Positions 8,889-15,540 of a stretch of 15,540 nucleotides of DNA are shown in pieces. The notes beneath the pieces are model-generated. The model was not told where the DNA came from. It saw only the letters and a list, made by a program, of their open reading frames with translations, and did not search any database. How positions within the stretch are numbered: the first letter of the stretch is position 1; each line of letters starts with the position of its first letter. Source of the DNA: Entamoeba invadens IP1 (Eukaryota; Evosea; Mastigamoebida; Endamoebidae); the NCBI RefSeq assembly GCF_000330505.1, contig NW_004191720.1, positions 147,309 through 162,848 on the forward strand, in the 5' to 3' direction. The position numbers and the translations under genes are program-made.

Positions 8889-10460
8889 ATGAAACAACTT
8901 GAGTCTGTTTTTCTTAAGAATGTTATCCTTTACCTTCAAACATCATCCGACATTTGTTCCTTTATATTAATCAACAAGAAGTGTTGTGATTCAATTCAGT
9001 CGATGTACACTGCCTCATACAATCTCTGCCGTAACACTCCACTCCCCAAAATACAGAGGTACTTTCCAAACATTCAAACAATATATTTAGAAGCCACTAC
9101 TTTAGAAACTGCCAATGTAGGCCCTCGCTTTAAGCCATATATCGATTTAGATGCTTCTGAATGTGTATTAAAAAATAGAGCCAACTGCCTTTTAGCAAAA
9201 AGTTTGAATAACATTTCGGACTATGCAAAGAAAATCAGAAAATTAAAAATTGAAGCAAATATGTTAGATATTATAGCAGATTACACTGAAAAGTTTGTCG
9301 AGCTCAAAACTCTTGTTATCAACTATTTACGTCAGTGTACTTTTCTCGACGAAGTTTTGTCTATCCGGACACTGCGTGATGTCACAATATATTTTAATCA
9401 AAATGCCGCGCACGAACTCGCCGATTTTGATTTTCAAAAGTACTCTAATATTTCCTTCACTTTTGTCCTCCAAAATGCGTCACAGCCTACATCTAAAAAT
9501 CAGATAGACAGTGCAAAAAGACTTTCCCAGAAGTATCCTCTTTACGTCCAAATGATTACGAAAGAGTCGATTGACATGAAATTCATTCCAGATATTCAAA
9601 TGGCATTTTCATCATTTGAAGAACGTCTAACTCTGTCTATTTCAAGTGACATGTCTGGCAAAGAGGACTTTATAGAAGAAATGATGAAGAAATGTGAGTG
9701 TAGTCGTCTAGACATTTCTCCGCCTGGTACTAGTGAAGAACTTGGGTTATTCCGTCCCAAGGGAATCGCCACATTTGACTTTTTGGAGAGTGAAATAATA
9801 AAAGAAGTTGTGTTGCGCTATGTAAACTGCAAAGATGTTGTTCTGCCTCGAAAGTGTCGAGCTTTTGAAATCTACAATTGCGAAGGAAAAATTTGTGCGG
9901 AGCAGTGTAAACCAGAGGAAGTGTACATTGACTTATTTGAGTGTGAAAGCATCACTATTAATGAAGACAACTTGAAGAGAGTGCAAATCAACGCAAACAT
10001 CAGTGAATGCGATTTTGTGTGTAATGGACAAAGTGGTATACCGATCGTCGATTTCATGAAATTGGAGTACGTTAATTTCTTCTGTAATGAAAACACTGAT
10101 ATTGGCTTGATGTGCGGAGACACTCGAATTTCGAAAATCTGTGTTGGAGGTCTTAAATTGGATCACAAGAAACTGGAAATCATTAATTGTACAAGTGAAG
10201 TTATATTAAATGGAATCGATCTGGAGGAAGTCACATTTTCTAATTGGACAAAAGCAAATCCCATTTCAGCGACTGTTGGAGATGTCAAGAAAGTGTATGT
10301 GTGTGGAGGGTTATTAAAAGTACTGCAAATTGGAAAATGTGACGAAATTAAAGTTAGTTCAAATGCCACTATCAAATTACTTAAGAAAACAAAACAAAAA
10401 GCAAATCTTGTTAAAGAAGATAATAGCAAGGTCACGAAAATAGAAATAATGGAAGAGTAA
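8889..10460 (+). CDS. Leucine-rich-repeat family protein, Entamoeba type
   Basis: An intact 523-residue protein with no signal peptide or membrane segment, so probably cytoplasmic or nuclear. Residues 1-48 (MKQLESVFLKNVILYL, then FILINKKC) form the conserved helical N-terminal block of Entamoeba LRR proteins, which recalls an F-box-like helix pair. RYFPNIQTIYLE (about 57-68) is the usual entry into the repeats. From there on, irregular LRR strands follow with the pattern LKxLxIxx or VxLPxxCxxxEIxxC (for example ELKTLVIN, KKLEIINC, LEEVTFSNW). The C-terminus is Lys/Glu-rich. Many Cys residues sit at repeat turns, without the regular 23-residue BspA spacing seen in the gene at 11889. LRR proteins generally bind other proteins; the partner is unknown. 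ATG at 8889 is the first Met and aligns with that of the decayed paralogue at 8084. GC is far above the spacers. Confidence 0.87.
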   Translation: MKQLESVFLKNVILYLQTSSDICSFILINKKCCDSIQSMYTASYNLCRNTPLPKIQRYFPNIQTIYLEATTLETANVGPRFKPYIDLDASECVLKNRANCLLAKSLNNISDYAKKIRKLKIEANMLDIIADYTEKFVELKTLVINYLRQCTFLDEVLSIRTLRDVTIYFNQNAAHELADFDFQKYSNISFTFVLQNASQPTSKNQIDSAKRLSQKYPLYVQMITKESIDMKFIPDIQMAFSSFEERLTLSISSDMSGKEDFIEEMMKKCECSRLDISPPGTSEELGLFRPKGIATFDFLESEIIKEVVLRYVNCKDVVLPRKCRAFEIYNCEGKICAEQCKPEEVYIDLFECESITINEDNLKRVQINANISECDFVCNGQSGIPIVDFMKLEYVNFFCNENTDIGLMCGDTRISKICVGGLKLDHKKLEIINCTSEVILNGIDLEEVTFSNWTKANPISATVGDVKKVYVCGGLLKVLQIGKCDEIKVSSNATIKLLKKTKQKANLVKEDNSKVTKIEIMEE

Positions 10461-10875
10461 CTCATTGGTTGACTTAAGTTTTTTTTAAACCTAAATATTG
10501 GTTCTACGTTGGTAATATTGAATTTGGATAAAATTTCAAAATTATAAAAAGACTGAACAGCATTCAATTTATTGATAAAACGCTCAATCTGTTATTTACA
10601 ACTAATGAAAGTAATTTGATTAATATTTTTTTATTTAACACATAAATATAAAAACTTGTAATTAACTTTTTCATCATGTCAATTAATTAGATAAATTTTT
10701 TATAAAAATCTTTTTTGTTATATATTAATGTAGGCATTTTTAAAACAAGACATTTTGAACGTGAGTGTTGTTTAAAAATGTCGGTAATTTATTTAATAAT
10801 AAAAGTGTTGTTGATTAATAATTGTTTTGTTTTAGGATCAAAATTAAGAATTCAACTTTTGGAAATGATTTACTG
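10461..10875. other. AT-rich spacer after the LRR gene
   Basis: About 415 bases. An eight-T run soon after the stop (about 10479) is followed by TAAATATT and may belong to the 3' end of the LRR transcript. The first hundred bases on the minus strand are open only as an antisense shadow. Nothing else recognisable. Confidence 0.5.
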
Positions 10876-11152
10876 ATGAAACTTGATTGTTTGACTAACA
10901 AGATTTTGTTGTTTGACGTTGTCAAAGTCGCCAAGTTTTTTATTTATTTAAAAAAGTAACGATTTAAATAATCAGGAATTGAGTAAAAATCTAAATAATT
11001 AAAAAACAACTAAAACAATTTTTAATTTAATTCGAACAAAAAACAATAATTTTTAAGCATCATTGACCAGAAAGGTCAAAATGTTGTCAAAACAACATTT
11101 TGACAACCTCGATCTGTTTCACACCACAAAGACTCAGTCAAACAACGTTATA
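10876..11152 (+). pseudogene. Remnant of an LRR-gene N-terminus
   Basis: ATG at 10876 opens MKLDCLTNKILLFDVVKVAK and a few residues more, ending at TAA 10957-10959. This has the pattern of the family N-terminus (short acidic start, then a hydrophobic helix like NVILYL). About 70 codons further, in a shifted frame, KQHFDNLDLFHTTKTQSNN (from about 11090) resembles the QRYFPNIQTIYLEATT block that follows the same helix by about 55 codons in the intact neighbour. The middle is AT-rich and broken by stops. No convincing repeats follow, so only the 5' end appears to survive, or the rest has been lost. The assignment rests on short similarities. Confidence 0.4.
11063..11104. repeat. Pair of overlapping hairpins
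   Basis: GTCAAAATGTTGT (11075-11087) and ACAACATTTTGAC (11092-11104) form a perfect 13-bp stem with a four-base loop CAAA. A second stem, TTGACC (11063-11068) with GGTCAA (11074-11079), uses part of the same arm, so the two are mutually exclusive in RNA. The structure lies in the middle of the LRR remnant. Whether it does anything is unknown. Confidence 0.85.
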
Positions 11153-11888
11153 TAAAACTTTTTGAACAAAACCAAGTAATTATTTTTGAAAACTTGTTAT
11201 AGACAGTTGTGTTTGGTACCATTCATTTTGACTTCAACTTTGTTATTCAAAAATATGTTTAGTGTAATATTTTTTTGATAAAAAGTACATATTCAGTTGC
11301 TATAGGTGCATCCCATGTCACCAATTTTCATTATATGTACTGGGTTGACAATTTACGGTTCCATGTTTGCAAAATTTAATTGGAAAAGTTGAGCCAAAGG
11401 AGTAGATGGAAAGTGGGTGGATCGGTGCACTAATGGGTTGTTAAAAAGCAGTTTTGTGAGCTTTTTAAATATTTACATATTTCAGTTAATGTTTTATTCG
11501 ATATTACTGTTTTGCTTTTTATAAATAAAATAATTAATTGTTTTTCTTATAAAAACAAAGAGCCCAAAAGTTTAATATTTCTTATAAAATTTCAAATTAA
11601 ATAACAATTTATATTAATTTGGAACTCTTTTTGCAAATACATTTATAAGGTACATTTCAGAAAAATAAATATCTGGTATGAATGGTTGAGAAAAAAAGTG
11701 AGAAGAGACTAAACAATTAAATACCAAAAATATGAATTAATAATAAAAATTGCTTAATTCATTACATTTATTATAAAACAAATGTAGTAATTAAAATAAT
11801 TAAAAATTGTTTTTTAAATCCACAATTCAAGTAAAATGAAATTTATTTATATAGAAAGTAATATATTTAACAGTGTGAAATTAATGAA
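11153..11888. other. Spacer with a GC-raised patch of unknown origin
   Basis: Mostly AT-rich, but 11290-11450 has visibly higher G content (for example GGAAAGTGGGTGGATCGG). Both strands show fairly open frames here: plus includes YMYWVDNLRFHVCKI and RWKVGGSVH between stops, minus includes LVHRSTHFPSTPLAQLFQLN. This is probably the ruin of some gene, but I cannot decide the strand or family. The rest has no visible signal. Confidence 0.4.
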
Positions 11889-11891
11889 TTA
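11876..11891 (-). promoter_or_regulatory. Possible polyadenylation motif overlapping the stop of the BspA-type gene
   Basis: On the minus strand the stop codon lies in TTAATTCATTAATTTC, which contains TAATT twice, matching the Entamoeba UA(A/U)UU 3'-end signal. This is in the expected position, but chance is possible. Confidence 0.3.
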
Positions 11892-13537
11892 ATCTCTTGT
11901 TTTAACATATTCCTTTTCAAACTTGTATTTGTCTTTCAAAAAATTGTATATTTGTTCACTAACCACCTCTTTATGAACTCCATTTTCTGGTTCGTTTTGT
12001 ATGACAATTTCTTTCAACTTTTCACATTGTACAAAGTTGGTTTTATTATAGCAAGACAGTTTTGGTATTTTAAGAAAAGTAACCTTTGTTAAGTTTTGGC
12101 ACATTATTACAAACAAATTACATTCGTTTAAGAAAACAATTTCTTTCAATCGATCACAATGAACTATTTTTATACAAAACTCTTGATACAGAGAATTTCG
12201 AATAACAACATTTTCAAGCTTTGGACAAATTGCTATTTCAAATTGGGTATATACGTTTTCGTGGATTTCAATATTTGTTATTTGCTTATTTACAAATGCG
12301 TATCTATCGACTTGTTTACAAAAACTGGGGACTTTTCCATTGAAAATTTCTACGTCTCTTCCAGTAAAGATATAGTCAATGTTCTCTACATTTTGGTTCA
12401 TTAGCATCTCTCGCATATAACAAGCTGCAGTCGCGTAGACCATTGTAGTCCCACTTTTGTTAATCACATCAATTTTATTCAAATTTTGAAGTTTATATAA
12501 ACACTTAAATTGTATTTGTGATGATATAGTAATTGCGGTGACTGTATTATTAAAGTTATCGAATTCACCAATAAAACTGACGTTTCTCAAGTCCATATTT
12601 GGCAATTTTAAACAATGGAAATTAAAACAATCGATATATGTTAGAGTGCTTGGAATACTTCCTTCATTAATTATATCATTATTAAAAAAACGCTTGGCTT
12701 TCTATCTGTGAAATTGGATACTCAAACAAAGCGTTTCGTGAATTATTCCAGCGGTGAATGTCATCAAACGACAATGAAATGGAGGGATTCAGACTTTTAA
12801 AAGCTTCATAACTCGAAAAGTTGATCAAAGTGTTCAATTTTTTTAACCCATTTGTCGTGACATTTTTGATGTTGTGACAATGGAAAAATGCATTTGATCC
12901 GATGTAATCTAATGATTTTGCAAGAGTGATGGAAGACAATTTTGAACACTCTTCAAAGCATTTATCACCAATATTTGTCACGTAGAAAAGGTCGATCTCT
13001 TTAAGGTTCTTACATTCACTAAAACATTTAAATGGAAGTATCGTAAGGCGTTTGTCTAAATAAATTTCTTGAAGGGAAGTGTTCTTATAAAAACATTGTG
13101 TACCAAATGAGAGTATATTGTGCATGTCAAATATTTGCTGAGTTGAAGATAGAAATTCAAAACTGAAACACCCATTAGAAAGTATTGTAGCTCCTTCAAA
13201 AGTTTTGTATTTTAAATAATCGGCGTTTGTGTATCGAACTTTTTTAAACTTAGAACGATCGGTTTTGAGCTCAAGATACTTTGAGTTATGATAATAGATA
13301 TTCATATACACAATTGATATATCTGTCATCGTCTTCATCATACTTGGAATACAAATGAAAAGTTTCAATATTCGAAAAGAACTTATTTTTGCCTTTCATA
13401 GAAACTGGATTATAGTGAAACATGGCGGGTATTTCAGCTAACTTTTTGCAGACGTGGACCAACTTAATGAAGTCCCCAATGTCTTTGAAATATTTAGAAA
13501 TGATCATCACAAAGTAACGATCAAGGCGAATCGGCAT
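11889..13537 (-). pseudogene. BspA-type LRR gene split by two frameshifts
   Basis: One gene in three frames. Frame A (from ATG 13537) carries the family N-terminus MPIRLDRYFVMIISKYF, then FHYNPVSM and KFFSNIETFHLYSKYDED. The frame changes within 13286-13330, near YDEDDDRYI, with no homopolymer present. Frame B then gives KKVRYTNADYLKYKTFEGA and regular 23-residue BspA/Treponema-type repeats at 13104-12859 (CFSECKNLKEIDL, CFEECSKLSSITL, AFFHCHNIKNV) and stops at 12682-12684 in a 7-A run. Reading one base fewer there restores AFFNNDIINEGSIPSTLTYI, and frame C runs unbroken to TAA 11889-11891 with further repeats (LKEIVFLNECN, LKEIVIQNEPEN). The joined length, about 549 codons, is normal for the family. 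The second shift could be a sequencing error; the first less easily. A start at 13636 would add an unrelated N-terminal extension, so I prefer 13537. Confidence 0.82.
12684..12690. other. Seven-A run at the second frameshift of the LRR gene
   Basis: The plus strand has AAAAAAA (TTTTTTT in the gene sense). With six T the codons after QAFF read NNDIINEGSIPST and stay open to the end of the gene; with seven, the frame stops at once. This is the classic site of polymerase slippage or a base-calling error. Confidence 0.9.
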
Positions 13538-13568
13538 TTGGTTGTTTTTAGATTTTGAAATTTTGTGG

Positions 13569-13580
13569 TTATATATATTA
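13569..13580 (-). promoter_or_regulatory. TATA-like element before the BspA-type LRR gene
   Basis: The minus strand reads TAATATATATAA about 32-43 bases before ATG 13537. Entamoeba transcripts have very short leaders and a TATA-like box near -30, so this position fits a start at 13537 better than at 13636. The sequence is simple and could be chance. Confidence 0.3.
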
Positions 13581-13705
13581 AGTGATGTTTCGATTGTTTT
13601 GTTATTAAATGGATTTATTAATATATTTACATTCAATTTTTTAATTAATTATTTAATTAAGAAATTTTATTTTTTTAAATATTGTCGAAATAAATAAGTC
13701 AAAAT

Positions 13706-13748
13706 CACGGTCTCTAAAAATGGGGGGAGGTCGAACACTTAGATTTTC
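13706..13748 (+). repeat. Left terminal inverted repeat of a putative element
   Basis: CACGGTCTC followed by GGGGGA and GAACAC with spacing close to that of the inverted copy at 15334-15373. The outer nine bases are identical, as are the GGGGGA and GAACAC blocks; the spacers diverge, with a small length difference before GAACAC. TCAAAA lies just outside (13699-13704). Confidence 0.75.
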
Positions 13749-14366
13749 CAAAATTCGATAAAACTTGGTTTATTTCTTAATAATTATTAGTAAGAAATTG
13801 ATTATAATTACTTTTTTTCTCTATTTTTTTGGGGAAAACAAGAAAAAAAAGTATAAAGATTATGGAAAATTGTAAACGAATAAAAGAAATGGCAAAATAA
13901 CAAGCAATTCGAGCCAAAATGATAATTTGGTAAATAATTATAAAAATTTACATTTTACAATGGGAAAAACAAGAGAATGGACAAAACCTATAAAAAATTA
14001 CCATTTTTTAAAGTGAAATTTAATACTATATTTTTTAGTAAATATACTATACAACATTATGTTTGATTTGGCCATAATTATACTAATATTTTGGGATTTG
14101 ATCAATTACAAATGAGAAACAATCTATGATTCCAAAACAGACATAATATGGTGATTAATATTTAGTTTTATCACAACAACACAATTAGAAATAAATGTGC
14201 TTTTTTAAAAATAATCATTGGTAAATTAAACGCTTTTTAATAATTATTACATTTTTGAGATGTTGTTTTTGTTTTTTGTCCCAGAAAATCAGTAATGTTC
14301 ATATTGTCATGTGAATTGTAAAGAAGAAAACCATCTATCAAACATTTTTGGGAAATAATTTATACA

Positions 14367-14400
14367 ATTATTTTTGTAAAAAATGTTTTACAAAAATAAT
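14367..14400. repeat. Perfect 15-bp hairpin inside the putative element
   Basis: ATTATTTTTGTAAAA (14367-14381), loop AATG, TTTTACAAAAATAAT (14386-14400). A perfect 15-bp stem is long even for AT-rich DNA and would favour a cruciform or foldback structure. Confidence 0.9.
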
Positions 14401-14992
14401 GACATTATATGAGCACATTTTATGTAACTTCTTAATAAAGTAAAATATAGTTATTTCATCATTGAACAATTGTTTTGTTTTTCGGGTTCAATAGGATATA
14501 AAACAAGAGGGTATTTTTTTTAATACAAAAATGGGAATAATCAATTACCAACCAATGCCACACAATACACAAAAATGCTACTTGTTTGTTTCAATAATAT
14601 TGAAATATAACAATTCATGCCTTTTTGGATAAACAAACACGCATTTTTATTTACAATAATATGATTTGGATTTTAATATAATTCGGTATATCATAGTCTA
14701 ATACTTTTATTGTTTTATTATAGTTTAATAATATATAAACCCATAATTTTTGAAAATCAATGATAATTGAATTCAAAAGGATGAAAAAATAATCAAGAGT
14801 AATTGAATTGTGCTTTTGGTGGGTTTGGTTTGAATTGGTTTCAAAATTATAATAATTATAATATGTTAATCAATATTAATAATTTCGATTTGTGTTAAAT
14901 AAAATGAACTTATAACAATCTACACAATAAAACAATAAAAGTTATAGTAATCAATTCCTTTTATTTTAATGGTTTTAAACTATCTTTGTTTC

Positions 14993-15025
14993 AACTTTAT
15001 TCACAATGTGAATTTGAATAAAGTT
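14993..15025. repeat. Nested inverted repeat near the right end of the element
   Basis: AACTTTATTC (14993-15002) pairs with GAATAAAGTT (15016-15025). Overlapping the outer stem and its loop is the shorter palindrome TTCACAATGTGAA (15001-15013). Possibly subterminal structure of the element. Confidence 0.7.
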
Positions 15026-15333
15026 TGTTAAGTTTTTCCTCAAATTTTACGTCAAATGATCTTATTATAATAAATGTTTAAATTCCATTTTTTCAACACT
15101 GCCCCGATTCCCTTCATCAATTTTGTTGTTTTTTTATTTTTATTTTTCATACGAATAACATTTTCCTCCTCAATATTATGTTATCAGAGAATCGACATTT
15201 TGCTTTGCTAACTTTTTTACTAAACCAAAAAAAAATTGTGTTATGAAAAAAAATCATAAAAATTATTATTTTTCTTTTGTCTCTTGTTTTTATTTTTCTT
15301 TTGTTTTCTCGACGATTTTAAGAAAATAAGCCC

Positions 15334-15373
15334 CAAACCCATGTGTTCAGTCCCCCTAAAACTGGAGACCGTG
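15334..15373 (-). repeat. Right terminal inverted repeat of a putative element
   Basis: Read on the minus strand from 15373 it begins CACGGTCTCCAGTTTTAGG and continues with GGGGGA, then GAACAC, matching the left end at 13706-13748. TCAAAA lies directly outside (15374-15379). Confidence 0.75.
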
Positions 15374-15379
15374 TCAAAA

Positions 15380-15540
15380 CACATATTTTTTGGAGTAACA
15401 GTGTAATAAATACTGTTCTTAGAAGATCTTTACTTGTTCCTATTTTTCTGTTAGTTTTTTTATTTTTTGCAATTTTTTTAGTTACAATTTCGACCATTTT
15501 TTTCAAATAAAAAAAAGATAATAATTTTTGAAATTTATTT
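15380..15540. other. Window end, AT-rich, no gene seen
   Basis: The minus-strand open frame here (KKMVEIVTKK and on) is Lys-rich, runs across the right inverted repeat and shows no family features. No start of a further gene is visible before the window ends. Confidence 0.5.

Larger units (their letters stand above)
13706..15373. mobile_element. Putative decayed or non-autonomous DNA transposon
   Basis: About 1.67 kb bounded by imperfect inverted repeats of roughly 40 bases sharing CACGGTCTC, GGGGGA and GAACAC. The hexamer TCAAAA lies outside both ends in direct orientation (13699-13704 and 15374-15379), with one extra T at the left end, as would fit a target-site duplication. The interior is very AT-rich, carries perfect hairpins (14367-14400 and 14993-15025) and has no intact transposase. 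A minus-strand stretch around 14262-14355 (PKMFDRWFSSLQF, then FSGTKNKN) faintly recalls the second catalytic Asp region of piggyBac transposases, but piggyBac elements duplicate TTAA, which does not fit these ends. The superfamily is therefore open. The open frame at 15318-15506 minus crosses the right end and is not a gene. Confidence 0.5.

Noticed and set aside
9872..10567. Minus-strand open frames overlapping the 3' part of the intact LRR gene, the longest 134 codons
   Set aside because: They are antisense to a gene with clear family motifs, show no protein features of their own, and arise from the codon pattern of the plus-strand gene.
13286..13368. A spliceosomal intron as explanation of the first frame change
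   Set aside because: I see no GTTTGT donor with a matching TAG acceptor at suitable distance, and the two frames overlap with motifs on both sides only a few codons apart.
13535..13636. A 33-residue N-terminal extension of the BspA-type LRR gene from ATG 13636
   Set aside because: The family N-terminus begins at MPIRLDRYF, a TATA-like box lies between the two start codons, and the extension is Asn/Ile-rich and looks untranslated.
13700..13760. A tRNA suggested by a T-loop-like GTTCGACC on the minus strand
   Set aside because: No acceptor stem, anticodon arm or D arm can be built around it, and the block is explained by the inverted repeat of the putative element.
15318..15506. 62-codon minus-strand open frame at the window end
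   Set aside because: It runs across the right inverted repeat into flanking DNA and is Lys-rich low complexity without any family feature.

Overview
This window looks like a chromosome piece from an AT-rich protist of the genus Entamoeba, most likely the reptile parasite E. invadens. The reasons are the very AT-rich spacers, intronless genes, sparse coding, and two kinds of leucine-rich-repeat (LRR) protein with the N-terminal blocks and 23-residue BspA-type repeats of the large Entamoeba LRR family. The species call is inference from sequence style; no search was run.

Layout. 1-2245 is an almost gene-free AT-rich stretch bounded by an imperfect GGCGAC inverted pair, followed at 2246-2348 by an 8-bp tandem repeat. 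2412-3302 (minus) is an intact dual-specificity protein phosphatase. 4125-4865 (minus) is an intact predicted secreted or membrane-inserted coiled-coil protein of unknown function. 5621-6510 (minus) holds a 56-residue ORF of uncertain status and broken fragments that may come from an armadillo-repeat (importin-alpha-like) gene. 6568-8084 (minus) is a full-length but heavily decayed LRR gene. 8889-10460 (plus) is an intact LRR gene, and the decayed gene is its divergent paralogue. 10876-11152 (plus) is a small remnant of another LRR gene N-terminus. 11889-13537 (minus) is a BspA-type LRR gene split into three reading frames by two frameshifts. 13706-15373 is bounded by imperfect terminal inverted repeats and flanked by TCAAAA on both sides, so it is probably a decayed or non-autonomous DNA transposon.

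The main theme is birth and death of an LRR family: one intact copy, one freshly or apparently frameshifted copy, one strongly eroded copy and one fragment within about 7 kb, next to a probable transposon. The phosphatase and the secreted protein have separate upstream spacers, and nothing in the sequence ties them functionally to the LRR genes. No tRNA, rRNA, CRISPR array or bacterial-type operon was seen.
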